DNA of 64,000 nucleotides, taken from positions 248,001 through 312,000 of the forward strand of contig NZ_JAFCNB010000005.1 of the NCBI RefSeq assembly GCF_017896165.1. The letters run 5' to 3'. The position numbers and the translations under genes are program-made. Of this stretch, positions 25,115 to 33,851 are shown in pieces (positions within the stretch are counted from its first letter, which is position 1; each line of letters opens with the position of its first letter). Source of the stretch: Microbispora oryzae. GTDB taxonomy: Bacteria; Actinomycetota; Actinomycetes; Streptosporangiales; Streptosporangiaceae. Below the pieces are notes generated by a model. It saw only the letters and a list, made by a program, of their open reading frames with translations. It did not search any database and was not told the origin of the DNA.

Positions 25115-25615
25115 TCAGGCGCTCTGAGCGGGCATGGCCGACCAGTCGATGGCCAGCCGCGTGGGGTCGGCCGCGTCCGTCCACACCTGGACGGTACGGC
25201 CCGGCAGGATCGCACCCATGAGGAGCCGGGGCAGGATCTGCCGGTGACTCACCGGATAGGGCGCGCCGTCGTGGGGCCGCACCTGCAGGTCGAAGGCGAC
25301 GACCACCTGGTCGTTGACGCTGGTGCCGGTGTCCCGCATGCCGGTGATCAGGGCCGGGGCCGGGACACCGGTTCCGATCAGGTCACGGTTGCCGGTGCCC
25401 AGGAAGTTCTTCATCCGCCCGGCGAACCCGGTCGACCGTCCGGAGCCTCCCATCAGGCCCGTGCCCACGAAGATCGTGCTGATCACGAACGTGAGCAGGC
25501 CGGCCACGAAGACCGGAACCCCCCAGGTCATGGTGTAGATGGAGCTGATGCCGTAGATTCCGGCGATCAGCAGGGACAGCCCGGATCCGGCGGCGACGAG
25601 GGCGATGCGCGACAT
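25115..25615 (-). CDS. Small membrane protein, unknown
   Basis: A 166-residue protein with two N-terminal membrane helices (about 5-25, VAAGSGLSLLIAGIYGISSIY, and 31-53, WGVPVFVAGLLTFVISTIFVGTGL), then a Gly/Arg/Lys linker. A C-terminal domain follows (about 80-166) with LIGTGVPAPALITGMRDTGTSVNDQVVVAFDLQVRP..YPVSHRQILPRLLMGAILPGRTVQVWTDAADPTRLAIDW. The last part resembles the OB-like extracellular or cytosolic domain found in several actinobacterial DUF3592-type membrane proteins (G..G.V.V..dp.dp..v.ld). No function can be given. It stands alone between two unrelated genes, 190 bp from the divergent LCP gene. Confidence 0.7.
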   Translation of the reverse strand: MSRIALVAAGSGLSLLIAGIYGISSIYTMTWGVPVFVAGLLTFVISTIFVGTGLMGGSGRSTGFAGRMKNFLGTGNRDLIGTGVPAPALITGMRDTGTSVNDQVVVAFDLQVRPHDGAPYPVSHRQILPRLLMGAILPGRTVQVWTDAADPTRLAIDWSAMPAQSA

Positions 25616-25805
25616 GATTCATACAACCTTTCCGATATTTCGTACGTCACAGAGGTAGGGGGAGCCGCTTGATCCGGACTTGCGGGGGGCTTTACCAGCC
25701 GCTTGAAAGCTGACATTCAGGCGGGATCGCTACACTTTCCCCGATTTGCCGCTACTGGCTCATGACCTGGGGGTGAACCCCGGTCCGATCCTCAGGAGCA
25801 AGACA

Positions 25806-27212
25806 GTGGGTCACGTCGACGTCCGGCCCGCACCGCCGGCGGAGGACCTCCCCGCACCGCCACGCGCCGTGCCCAAGTGGCGGGCCTGGCTGTGGGTCGT
25901 CGTCTCCGCCGCTCTGGGCGTGCTGGTCGGGGGCGCGACCTTCGCCGTCAGCGGATACGTCAAGCTCAGCGGCAACGTACGGCACGAGCAGGTGACCAAG
26001 CAGGAACTCGGCGCCCGCCCAGCCAAGATCAGCAAGGCGCTCAACGTCCTGATCGTCGGCTCCGACCAGCGCAACGGCGCGAACGCCAAGTATGGCAAGG
26101 CTCCCGGCGAGCGGACCGACACCATCATCCTGGCCCACATCTCCCCCAAGCGGGACGGCGCCGTACTGATCAGCTTCCCCCGGGACTCACTGGTCCAGCT
26201 GCCCTCCTGCCCGGCCAAGAAGGGTCTGCCGGGTCAGCGGGCCCACGTCGGCATGATCAACGAGTCGTTCAACTTCGGCGGCATCGCCTGCACCTGGAGA
26301 ACGATCGAGGGCCTCACCGGCATCCACATCGATCACTTCGTCAAGGTCGACTTCACCGGCTTCAAAGCCATGGTGAACGCCCTCGGCGGCGTCCAGGTCT
26401 GCCTTCCCGAAGCCGTCAACGACAAGAAGGCCCTGCTCCATCTGCCCGCCGGCAAGCAGGTGCTCGCCGGTGAGCAGGCGTTGGGATACGTCCGGGCCCG
26501 CTACAGCCTCGGCGACGGCTCTGACATCGGCCGTATCCAGCGGCAGCAGATGTTCCTGGCTTCCATGGCCAAGAAGGCCATGAGCGGCCAGACCCTGACC
26601 AACCCCTCCGCCCTGTTCGGCTTCCTCGACGCCGTCACCAAGTCGATCACCACGGATCCCGACCTGACGCTCGGCGTCATGAAGGACCTCGCCATGAGCG
26701 CCAAGGGGCTCACCGCGGGCCAGATCCGGTTCGTCACCACCCCCTGGCGCTACTCGGTCACCAACCCCGGCCGGGTCGAGTGGGTGCAGCCGCAGGCCAA
26801 CCGCCTCTTCAAGATGGTCGCCGCCGACGAGATCAGCAAGAACGTCAAGAGCGGCGAGCAGAAGATCCCCAAGTCGCAGATCCACATCGTGGTCCAGAAC
26901 GGCACCGCCACCCAGGGCCTCGCCACGCAGGTGGCGGCGGAACTGGAGCAGCGCGGCTACCACATCGCCAAGGTCGAGCCGGCTCCCAAGCACTACTCGA
27001 AGACGGTCATCAAGTACGCCCCCGTCGGCGAGAGCCGCGCCGCCCGCCTGTTCCGCGAGCTGAAGAAGTCGGCCACCTTCGAGGTCAAGAACGCCCAGAC
27101 GCAAGCGATCGTGCTGGTCATCGGTGCCGACTGGGTTGGCACCAAGCCACCCAAGTCGCTGGACGACGTGGAAGGGTTCGACGCCACCCAGGACAGCTGC
27201 ACGGCCTCCTGA
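25806..27212 (+). CDS. LytR-CpsA-Psr (LCP) family cell-wall ligase
   Basis: A 468-residue membrane-anchored protein. The GTG start at 25806 has AGGAG eight bases upstream and is preferred to the non-SD start 60 bp earlier. A short cytosolic Pro-rich tail is followed by one TM (AWLWVVVSAALGVLVGGATFAV) and the LCP domain (about 75-260), with LNVLIVGSDQRNG, ERTDTIILAHISPKRDGAVLISFPRDSLVQLP, FVKVDFTGFKAMVNALGGVQVCLPEAVND and YVRARYSLGDGSDIGRIQRQQMFL. The Asp and Arg residues that bind polyprenyl phosphate are present. The C-terminal part (about 365-455, IHIVVQNGTATQGLATQVAAELEQRGYHIAKVE) is a LytR_C domain. LCP enzymes transfer secondary polymers such as teichoic acids or arabinogalactan from lipid carriers to peptidoglycan. 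Single gene; several paralogs per genome are usual. Confidence 0.93.
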   Translation: MGHVDVRPAPPAEDLPAPPRAVPKWRAWLWVVVSAALGVLVGGATFAVSGYVKLSGNVRHEQVTKQELGARPAKISKALNVLIVGSDQRNGANAKYGKAPGERTDTIILAHISPKRDGAVLISFPRDSLVQLPSCPAKKGLPGQRAHVGMINESFNFGGIACTWRTIEGLTGIHIDHFVKVDFTGFKAMVNALGGVQVCLPEAVNDKKALLHLPAGKQVLAGEQALGYVRARYSLGDGSDIGRIQRQQMFLASMAKKAMSGQTLTNPSALFGFLDAVTKSITTDPDLTLGVMKDLAMSAKGLTAGQIRFVTTPWRYSVTNPGRVEWVQPQANRLFKMVAADEISKNVKSGEQKIPKSQIHIVVQNGTATQGLATQVAAELEQRGYHIAKVEPAPKHYSKTVIKYAPVGESRAARLFRELKKSATFEVKNAQTQAIVLVIGADWVGTKPPKSLDDVEGFDATQDSCTAS

Positions 27213-27269
27213 CCGGCCGCCGAGCGCTTCGTCGCGTGTTTCTCGCCGCCGTCATCGCACGGAGTGGCG

Positions 27270-29489
27270 TCATAGGCGGCGTCCCTTGGGGTGGTGGAGG
27301 AGGGTCCAGGTGCCGTTTGGGTTGCGGCGAGCGGTGTAGCGGTCGGGGTGGGCGAATTTGTCGCGGTTGTGGAAGGTGCAGGCGGGGGCCAGCACGTCGA
27401 GGTTGGTGACGCCGTCGTCGATCCAGCCGTAGACGTGGTCGACTTCGGCCATGTCGGCGGGGATCGGGCAGCCCTGGCAGTAGCAGGTGGCGTACTGCGC
27501 CAGCAGGGCTTTGCGCTGGGCCGGGGTCGCCAGGCGGACGGAGCGGCCCATGTCCAGCACCTGGCCCTTGGCGTCCATCACCAGCCGGGTCAGGCGTGAG
27601 GTGCGGGCCAGCCGGTGGACGTCGCTGACGGGCAGCAGGTGCCCGGTCGCGACCAGCAAAGCGGGAGCCAACCGGTCGGGGGCATGCCCGCACGTGCGGC
27701 ACGCGTCAGCGCGCGCCGCATCACCGCCGGACCCGGCGGTGTGGCCAGAGCCAGCGCCATCAGGTTTGGCATCGTCAGGTTTGGCATCGTCAGGTTTGGC
27801 ATCGTCAGGTTTGGCATCGTCAGGTTTGGCATCGTCAGGTTTGGCATCGTCAGGTTTGGCATCGTCGGGATGGGCGGCATCGTTTGGGCCGTCTCGCCCT
27901 GTACCGGCCCTGAACGCGCCGACCCTGACCGCGCCGACCGTGGGCGCGCCGACCGTGGGCGGTGCCTCGGCATCACCGGGCACGCGCGCCGCACGGGCGC
28001 TCCTGCTTCCACCGACCCCGCCTTCCCCGCCGTCCGTGCCGTCCCCGCCGTCCCCGCCGCCCGTGCCGCCCGTGCCGCCCGTGCCGCCCGTGCTGCCCGT
28101 GCCGCCCGTGCCGCCCGTGCTGCCCGTGCTGCCCGTGCTGCCCGCGCGTGCGGTGCTGTGCGCACCGGCCATCCGGCTCGCGCCGGGTGGCGTGTTCGGA
28201 GCCTCCGTGTTCGAAGTCGCGGGATCTGTTGTACTGATCGACGAGTCGGGGTCCGAGTCCTGGGCCGAGCCGGTCGGCGGAGAGTCCTGTGTGCTGGTCG
28301 GCGCGGCGTCCTGCGTGCCGGTGGGGGCGAGGATGTCGTCGGGGAGGGATTCGGGGCGGACCATGACGAGGAGTTCGGTGGAGACCTTCTCGCTTAGCAG
28401 GGCGGCGAAGGCGTCGGCCTGGCGGACGCGGAGCGGCCGGTCGTCGTCCTTGGCCTTCGGCCGGGCGTAGGCGGTCATGAACTCCCGCAACCGTGCCGCG
28501 GTCTCCCTGGGCAGGCGAAACTCACCCTCTACACCACCGGTGTTCGATGGGCGGAGCAGCAGGAACCGGGACGCGTAGTCGTCCTCACACTCTTCGACGA
28601 GGGTGCCGGGGTCCAGGATCTCCCGGATGTACCGGCCGGCTTTGGCCACCTCGGCGCAGGTCGCGCTGTCGGCCAGTTGCACCAGGATCTGCTCGGCTTC
28701 GGCCGTCTGCCCATCGGTCAGCTTCGCCGTCACCGTGGTGATGGCGTCCACAGCGCCGCCGGACAGGGACCCGGCCCGGTAGCGGGCCTTCACCAGGGGA
28801 AGGCGGGCCACCTCACCGGAGATCCGCAACCACCGCGACGCCTGCGCCCCCGTCATCCCCGGACCATGCCGCACCACCACCGGCACACCCGGTACGCCCT
28901 GCACGCCCAGAACGTTCGGCTCGCCCGGTGTCCCAGGCACGCCCGGCACGTCAGCGCCGGTCTTCGCCGGGTCCGGCGTGGTTGCCCCCGGAGCGGGCGT
29001 GCTCAAATCAGGGGTGCTCGGTCTATCTGAGCGGAGCCATGAAGCGGTGGAGGCATGTCCATACTCCTTCGCCTCACCGGTGACATCCACCCGGTGCAGC
29101 AGCGCCACCATCGCCGAATTCAGCAGATCCACCGCCTGGATCAACGTCTCGGCCCGCTGAAGACAGACCGCCGAACTGTCCGGCACCTCCGCGGCCGCCC
29201 ACCTGGCCGCCATCTCCAGCAGCTCCGCCTCCGACAGCCCCAGCCCCGCGCTCGTGGCATCGCCGACCACGGCACCTGCCACAGGGCCACCCTCCCCCGG
29301 CCCTCCCGTCCGACAGTCACCCTGCGGGTCCAGGCACGTGCCCACAATCACCGGCGGCACCGACCATGCCGACCGCGCCGACCGCGCCGAGACGCCTTCG
29401 GTGGAAGCCGGAGGAACGACGTCAGAATCGGCGCCTTCCGGCCGTATGGGATCAGAGCCATCCCGAACAGGATCGTTGAACGCCGGCAC
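27270..29489 (-). CDS. DUF222/HNH endonuclease-domain protein (13E12 family) with long repeat insertion
   Basis: A 739-residue protein. The N-terminal DUF222 domain (about 65-340) includes LSEAELLEMAARWAAAEVPDSSAVCLQRAETLIQAVDLLNSAMVALLHRVD, WLRISGEVARLPLVKARYRAGSLSGGAVDAI and FRLPRETAARLREFMTAYARPKAKD. The C-terminal HNH motif reads YCQGCPIPADMAEVDHVYGWIDDGVTNLDVLAPACTFHNRDKFAHPDRY, with the Cys pair and His/Asn of a beta-beta-metal nuclease. Between them lie about 190 low-complexity residues: Gly/Thr/Ser-Gly runs and seven DDAKP units. GTG start at 29489 with GGGAGGGGG upstream. The family resembles mycobacterial 13E12 repeat proteins; members are numerous and mobile-looking, and their role is unknown. 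Confidence 0.85.
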   Translation of the reverse strand: MPAFNDPVRDGSDPIRPEGADSDVVPPASTEGVSARSARSAWSVPPVIVGTCLDPQGDCRTGGPGEGGPVAGAVVGDATSAGLGLSEAELLEMAARWAAAEVPDSSAVCLQRAETLIQAVDLLNSAMVALLHRVDVTGEAKEYGHASTASWLRSDRPSTPDLSTPAPGATTPDPAKTGADVPGVPGTPGEPNVLGVQGVPGVPVVVRHGPGMTGAQASRWLRISGEVARLPLVKARYRAGSLSGGAVDAITTVTAKLTDGQTAEAEQILVQLADSATCAEVAKAGRYIREILDPGTLVEECEDDYASRFLLLRPSNTGGVEGEFRLPRETAARLREFMTAYARPKAKDDDRPLRVRQADAFAALLSEKVSTELLVMVRPESLPDDILAPTGTQDAAPTSTQDSPPTGSAQDSDPDSSISTTDPATSNTEAPNTPPGASRMAGAHSTARAGSTGSTGSTGGTGGTGSTGGTGGTGGTGGGDGGDGTDGGEGGVGGSRSARAARVPGDAEAPPTVGAPTVGAVRVGAFRAGTGRDGPNDAAHPDDAKPDDAKPDDAKPDDAKPDDAKPDDAKPDDAKPDGAGSGHTAGSGGDAARADACRTCGHAPDRLAPALLVATGHLLPVSDVHRLARTSRLTRLVMDAKGQVLDMGRSVRLATPAQRKALLAQYATCYCQGCPIPADMAEVDHVYGWIDDGVTNLDVLAPACTFHNRDKFAHPDRYTARRNPNGTWTLLHHPKGRRL
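27761..27865. repeat. 15-bp coding tandem repeat in the HNH gene
   Basis: Seven identical copies of CAGGTTTGGCATCGT, head to tail. Read on the minus strand each unit encodes DDAKP, keeping the frame open. Perfect identity of all copies points to recent expansion or active homogenisation. Confidence 0.95.
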
Positions 29490-29743
29490 CGAGACACCCC
29501 CTCCCCACCATCAGCTCGTTCACGTAACCGCCACGCTACAGAACGTCACGGACAGAATCGGGAGGCCTTCGCCGGGTGTGGATATCTCGCAGGGAGCCGG
29601 TGCAATCCGCGCACAAAACGTGACAAGCCGTCACACAGGCCTGGACACGCATCGCGGAAAGACATGCGGACGCGCGCGTCCCGGAAGATCCCGCAGACGC
29701 GCGCGTCCCAGAAAGACGTCAGGCCCGATCCTTGCGGAGGACG

Positions 29744-30964
29744 TCAGAAGAGCCAGCCGAACAGGCCGCCACCCTTGTTCTCCTTGGGCTGCTCCTGCGT
29801 CGGGACCGGATCGGCCGTCTGCTGGACGGGCGGCTGGGAGGCCGGCGGCGCGGTGGTGGGCACCTGCGTGGGCCGCGAGCCGGAGGGGTCCTCCGCCGTC
29901 ACGACCGGCCGCGTGGTGACGTGCGGCTTGCCGGTCGGCCGGTGGCCGGCCGGGGCCTTCGTGGAGTCGTGTCCACGGGGGGCCGCGGAGGCGGACGCCT
30001 TCGGGGCCGCACCCTGGTTCGGCGCCGTCCCTGAAGCCGGATCGCCCGCTCCGGGCTCGCCTGCGGCAGAGCCGTCGGATGCGGGGTCGTCCATGGCCGG
30101 ATCGTCCAGACCGGAATCGTCCAGGGCGGGGTCCCCGGCGGCGGGCAGCGACCCCCCAGACTTCGCGGCAGGCGATTTCGGCGCCTGAGCCGTGCACCCG
30201 CTGCCGCCGGAACACGGAGATCCCGACGGGGATCCCACCCACGCCGTCAGGGCCCAGATGACGCCGACGACGGCCACCGCCGCGACGCCTACCCGGAGCA
30301 GGATGCTCTTGCGCCGCGGCGCTTCGAACTCCTCCGGGTCGTCCGAGTTGCGCCATCCGGCGCCCAGGAACCCCTTCGGGTCGGTCCCCGTCTCGGGCTC
30401 GCGCCAGGACTGCTGCGACTCGTGCCAGTCCGTCGCCGGGCCGCCGTCGTCGACGTACGCATCCCGGGCGCCCGTGGCCTCGTCATACTCGCCGTCCCTG
30501 TGGTCGGCGTCCCTGTGGTCGGCGTCCCTGTGGTCGGCGTCCCTGTGGTCGGCGTCCCTGTGGTCGGCGGCATGGTGGTCCCCGTCGGCGTAGTCGCCTT
30601 CGCCGTAACTCTCGCCGTAATCCGCGTCAGCCTCGTAACCGGCCTCGTAACCGGCCTCGTAACCAGGCTCGTAGCCGGCCTCGTAGTCGGAACGGGGGTC
30701 GGCGTCGAGGACGTCCTCCCCGTCGCCGACGACCCGATCGAGCGGACCGGAATCCGCCGGGCCCTGTCCCGGCCGCCAGTCCTCGGCCAGGAGGTCACCT
30801 CCGCGGGCGTCCCTACCTGCGGATTCCCTGTTCACAACCACGTCGTCCAGCTCCTCAGACCAAAACCTGTCGCTCTCCACGCCGTAGCGCCCCCCTGCAT
30901 GGATGTAGGGCCGCACGAGCGGGCCGGTCTGCTCGCGGGCGTGCTCGGGACTGGGGTCGAGCAT
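29744..30964 (-). CDS. Single-pass membrane protein with acidic repeats, unknown
   Basis: A 406-residue protein with one TM at about 221-243 (ILLRVGVAAVAVVGVIWALTAWV), after a basic RRKS stop. The N-terminal cytosolic part is acidic and repetitive: EAGYEPGYEAGYEAGY (about 95-111) and five HRDAD units (about 135-157). The outer part has two cysteines just after the membrane (SPCSGGSGCTA), then Asp/Pro/Ala-rich repeats and a Pro/Thr-rich stem, ending in the hydrophobic peptide KGGGLFGWLF. I do not recognise the family. The terminal LFGWLF could insert into a membrane or act as a binding peptide. It is divergent from the sulfate transporter operon, 222 bp away. Confidence 0.6.
   Translation of the reverse strand: MLDPSPEHAREQTGPLVRPYIHAGGRYGVESDRFWSEELDDVVVNRESAGRDARGGDLLAEDWRPGQGPADSGPLDRVVGDGEDVLDADPRSDYEAGYEPGYEAGYEAGYEADADYGESYGEGDYADGDHHAADHRDADHRDADHRDADHRDADHRDGEYDEATGARDAYVDDGGPATDWHESQQSWREPETGTDPKGFLGAGWRNSDDPEEFEAPRRKSILLRVGVAAVAVVGVIWALTAWVGSPSGSPCSGGSGCTAQAPKSPAAKSGGSLPAAGDPALDDSGLDDPAMDDPASDGSAAGEPGAGDPASGTAPNQGAAPKASASAAPRGHDSTKAPAGHRPTGKPHVTTRPVVTAEDPSGSRPTQVPTTAPPASQPPVQQTADPVPTQEQPKENKGGGLFGWLF
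30500..30574. repeat. 15-bp coding tandem repeat in the membrane-protein gene
   Basis: GTGGTCGGCGTCCCT occurs four times exactly (30500-30559), followed by a diverged fifth unit and preceded by part of a unit. On the minus strand it encodes the HRDAD repeats. A 12-bp repeat (CCTCGTAACCGG type, EAGY units) lies nearby at about 30632-30690. Confidence 0.9.
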
Positions 30965-31116
30965 GGAGATCCTTCCTTCTGCTACTTGCTAGCGAACGTT
31001 CCTACCACTCATCCACACAGCAAGTCTGGAAATTTCACAACAAACTCAACAGCCCCAATTGTGCACAGACACACACTCAGCGGCCGGAACGGTCCATCGC
31101 GCTAAACCAACCAAAC

Positions 31117-31145
31117 TTGACGGGAAACCAGGGATCCTCTTTAAT
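31117..31145 (+). promoter_or_regulatory. Probable housekeeping promoter of the sulfate operon
   Basis: TTGACG (31117-31122) and TTTAAT (31140-31145) are 17 bp apart, a good sigma-70 spacing. Transcription would start near 31152, leaving a leader of about 35 bases before the ATG at 31187, which has AGGAGG six bases upstream. Confidence 0.55.
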
Positions 31146-31186
31146 GTCGACGAAACCGACTGATTTAGTAGGATTAGGAGGCGGGC

Positions 31187-32194
31187 ATGAGAGAGCGCAG
31201 GCTCTGGGGTATCGCGGCCGCTGCCGTGGCGACCACGGCCCTGGTCACAGCCTGCGGGGGAGGGGGCGGCTCTGCCGGGGGGGACGGCAAGGTCCAGCTG
31301 GCGCTCGTCGCCTACTCGACCCCACAGGCCGCGTTCAAGGACATCATCGCGGCCTTCCAGAAGACGCCGGAGGGCAAGAACATCACGTTCACCCAGTCGT
31401 TCGGCGCCTCCGGAGACCAGAGCCGCGCGGTGGCGTCCGGCCTCAAGGCCGACATCGTCGAGTTCTCCCTGGAGACCGACATCACCCGCCTCGTCAAGGC
31501 CGGCATCGTCGCGAACGACTGGAACTCGGGCCCCACGCAGGGGATCCTGACCAGGTCGATCGTCGTCATCGGCACCCGCAAGGGCGACCCGAAGAACATC
31601 AAGACCTGGGACGACCTGATCAAGCCCGGCGTCGAGGTCATCACGCCCAACCCGTTCACGTCCGGCGGCGCCCGGTGGAACCTGCTCGCCGGCTACGGCG
31701 CCAAGTCGAACAAGGGCTCCGACGAGGCCGCAGGGATCGCCTATCTCGGCGCGCTCCTGAAGAACGTCCCCGTCCAGGACGACAGCGGCCGCAAGTCCCT
31801 GCAGACCTTCACCGGAGGCAAGGGCGACGCGATCCTCACGTACGAGAACGAGGCGATCTTCGCGCAGCAGAACAACCAGGAGATCGACTACACGGTGCCG
31901 GACTCCACGATCCTCATCGAGAACCCGGTGGCGGTGACGAAGACGTCGGCCCACCCCAAGGAGGCCGCCGCCTTCCTGAAGTACCTCTACTCCACCGAAG
32001 CTCAGACGATCTTCGCGAAGAACGGTTACCGCCCGGTGGCGGACGGGGTGACCGGGTTCGACTTCCCCAACCCGCCGCAGTTGTTCACCATCCGCGACCT
32101 CGGCGGCTGGGACGCGGTGACCAAGAACCTGTTCGACACGGCCGGCAAGGTCGCCGACATCGAGCGCAAGCTCGGAGTGGCGACGGAGAAGTGA
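31187..32194 (+). CDS. sbp: Sulfate/thiosulfate ABC transporter substrate-binding lipoprotein
   Basis: A 335-residue binding protein of the sulfate/thiosulfate (Sbp/CysP) family: lipobox ALVTAC, then LALVAYSTPQAAFKDIIAAFQKTPEGKNITFTQSFGASGDQSRAVASGLKADIVEFSLETDITRLV. This carries the SxGASGDQSR loop that coordinates the anion. It continues with TWDDLIKPGVEVITPNPFTSGGARWNLLAGYG and VTKTSAHPKEAAAFLKYLYSTEAQ. It sits on the outer face of the membrane and delivers sulfate to the CysT/CysW channel encoded next. First gene of a five-gene operon (binding protein, two permeases, ATPase, Rrf2 regulator), with a sigma-70-like promoter ahead of it. Confidence 0.94.
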   Translation: MRERRLWGIAAAAVATTALVTACGGGGGSAGGDGKVQLALVAYSTPQAAFKDIIAAFQKTPEGKNITFTQSFGASGDQSRAVASGLKADIVEFSLETDITRLVKAGIVANDWNSGPTQGILTRSIVVIGTRKGDPKNIKTWDDLIKPGVEVITPNPFTSGGARWNLLAGYGAKSNKGSDEAAGIAYLGALLKNVPVQDDSGRKSLQTFTGGKGDAILTYENEAIFAQQNNQEIDYTVPDSTILIENPVAVTKTSAHPKEAAAFLKYLYSTEAQTIFAKNGYRPVADGVTGFDFPNPPQLFTIRDLGGWDAVTKNLFDTAGKVADIERKLGVATEK

Positions 32195-32204
32195 CCTCCG
32201 GCGC

Positions 32205-33059
32205 ATGACCACCGACACCGCACGACGGCCCCTCTCCCCGCCCCGCACACCGGGCGGGGAGGGGCGGCCGCGTCCGCGCTTCTCGACGGGCACCGCGACC
32301 GGCCTGGGCGTCGCGGTGCTCTACCTGAGCCTGATCGTGCTCATTCCGCTGGCGGTCGTCGTCTGGCGCTCGCTGGACCAGGGCCCCGGCTTCTTCTGGC
32401 GAGCGGTCACCACGCCGGACGCCTGGGCCGCCCTCACGCTGACCGTGGTCGCCTCCGCGATCGTGGCGCTGATCAACCTGGTGATGGGCACGATCATCGC
32501 CTGGGTGCTGGTCCGCGACCGCTTCCCCGGCAAGGCGGTCGTCGACACGATCATCGACCTGCCGTTCGCACTGCCCACCATCGTGGCCGGCCTCGTGCTG
32601 CTCGCCCTGTACGGCCCGGAGAGCCCGCTGGGCGTGAACCTCGCGTACACGAGGGCGGGCGTCGTGCTCGCGCTGCTCTTCGTCACGCTGCCGTTCGTGA
32701 TCAGGACGGTCCAGCCGGTGCTCCTCGAACTCGACGCGGACGTGGAACAGGCGGCGGCCTCCCTCGGCGCGAGCCCGTTCCAGATCTTCCGCCGGATCAT
32801 CCTGCCGAACCTGGTGCCCGCGATGCTGTCCGGTACGGCGCTGGCCTTCACCCGCGCCATCGCCGAGTTCGGCTCGACCGTGCTCATCTCGGGCAACCTG
32901 CCGTTCAAGACCCAGGTCGCCGCCGTCAACCTGTTCAGCCAGATCGAGAGCGACAACACCACGGGAGCGGCCGCGATCTCGACGGTCCTCCTCGCCGTGG
33001 CGCTGGCCGCGCTGCTCCTGCTCGATCTCCTGCAACGCTGGGGGAACCGCCGTGGCTAG
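32205..33059 (+). CDS. cysT: Sulfate ABC transporter permease CysT
   Basis: A 284-residue polytopic permease with six hydrophobic segments (for example VLYLSLIVLIPLAVVVWRSL and VIVALINLVMGTIIAWVLVRD). The EAA loop is LLELDADVEQAAASLGASPFQIFRRIILPNLVPAMLSGTALAFTRAIAEFGSTVLISGNLPFKTQVAAV, which is characteristic of the CysT branch. Begins 10 bp after the binding-protein stop; its end overlaps cysW by 8 bp, so translation is coupled. The first 25 residues are a Pro/Arg-rich cytosolic tail. With CysW it forms the membrane channel for sulfate or thiosulfate. Confidence 0.94.
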   Translation: MTTDTARRPLSPPRTPGGEGRPRPRFSTGTATGLGVAVLYLSLIVLIPLAVVVWRSLDQGPGFFWRAVTTPDAWAALTLTVVASAIVALINLVMGTIIAWVLVRDRFPGKAVVDTIIDLPFALPTIVAGLVLLALYGPESPLGVNLAYTRAGVVLALLFVTLPFVIRTVQPVLLELDADVEQAAASLGASPFQIFRRIILPNLVPAMLSGTALAFTRAIAEFGSTVLISGNLPFKTQVAAVNLFSQIESDNTTGAAAISTVLLAVALAALLLLDLLQRWGNRRG

Positions 33060-33846
33060 GTACATGGCTAGGTACGGACTGCGCACGCTCGCCGTCGTCT
33101 ATCTGCTGTTCCTGCTGGTGCTTCCGGTGATTCTGATCATCTGGCGCACGTTCGCGGGAGGTCTGGCGCCGTTCGCGGAGGCGCTGACATCCCCGTCGGC
33201 CCTGCACGCGTTCCAGGTGACGGTCGTCGTGGCCGGCTGGGCCGTGGTGGCCAACACCGTCTTCGGGATCGGGGTGTCGTTGCTGCTCACGCGCCACTCG
33301 TTCCCGGGCAAGCGGCTGCTCAACGCGTTCATCGACCTGCCGATGGCCGTCTCGCCGGTGGTCGTCGGGCTCGCGCTCATCCTGGTGTACGGCCGGTTCG
33401 CGCCGGTCGGCGGGCTGCTGGAGAGCTGGGGATTCCAGGTGATCTTCTCCACCCCCGGCATGGTGATCGCGACCGTATTCGTCTCGATGCCTCTCGTCGT
33501 ACGCGCGCTGGTGCCGGTGCTTGAGGAGCTGGGCGACGAGCAGGAGCAGGCGGCGCACACCCTGGGCGCCAGCCGCCTCCAGTCGTTCCTGCGCATCACG
33601 CTTCCGGGCATCCGCTGGGCTCTCGGCTACGGCGTGGTGCTCTGCCTGGCCCGGTCCCTCGGCGAGTACGGCGCGGTGGCCGTGGTCTCCGGCCGCCTCG
33701 TTGACCAGACTCAGACCCTGACCCTGTTCGTCGAGGAGCGCTTCCAGAACTTCGATCAGCCGGCGGCGTTCGCGGCGGCGACCGCCCTCGCGCTGGTCGC
33801 GGTGCTCACGTTGCTGCTCACCAAGCTCCTGCGCCCGAAGGATTAG
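33052..33846 (+). CDS. cysW: Sulfate ABC transporter permease CysW
   Basis: A 264-residue permease, partner of CysT. Hydrophobic segments include [22 protein letters not shown] and [15 protein letters not shown]; the EAA loop is [60 protein letters not shown], the CysW form. The start region is a short duplication: GTG GCT AGG TAC at 33052 and ATG GCT AGG TAC at 33064 encode MARYMARY, so either codon could be used. The first overlaps cysT by 8 bp. It ends 5 bp before cysA. Confidence 0.94.
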   Translation: MARYMARYGLRTLAVVYLLFLLVLPVILIIWRTFAGGLAPFAEALTSPSALHAFQVTVVVAGWAVVANTVFGIGVSLLLTRHSFPGKRLLNAFIDLPMAVSPVVVGLALILVYGRFAPVGGLLESWGFQVIFSTPGMVIATVFVSMPLVVRALVPVLEELGDEQEQAAHTLGASRLQSFLRITLPGIRWALGYGVVLCLARSLGEYGAVAVVSGRLVDQTQTLTLFVEERFQNFDQPAAFAAATALALVAVLTLLLTKLLRPKD

Positions 33847-33851
33847 ACGCC

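Noticed and set aside
29055-30188. Plus-strand frame of 377 codons with apparent repeats
   Set aside because: Antisense to the ends of the HNH gene and the acidic-repeat membrane protein; changes composition abruptly at the gene borders.
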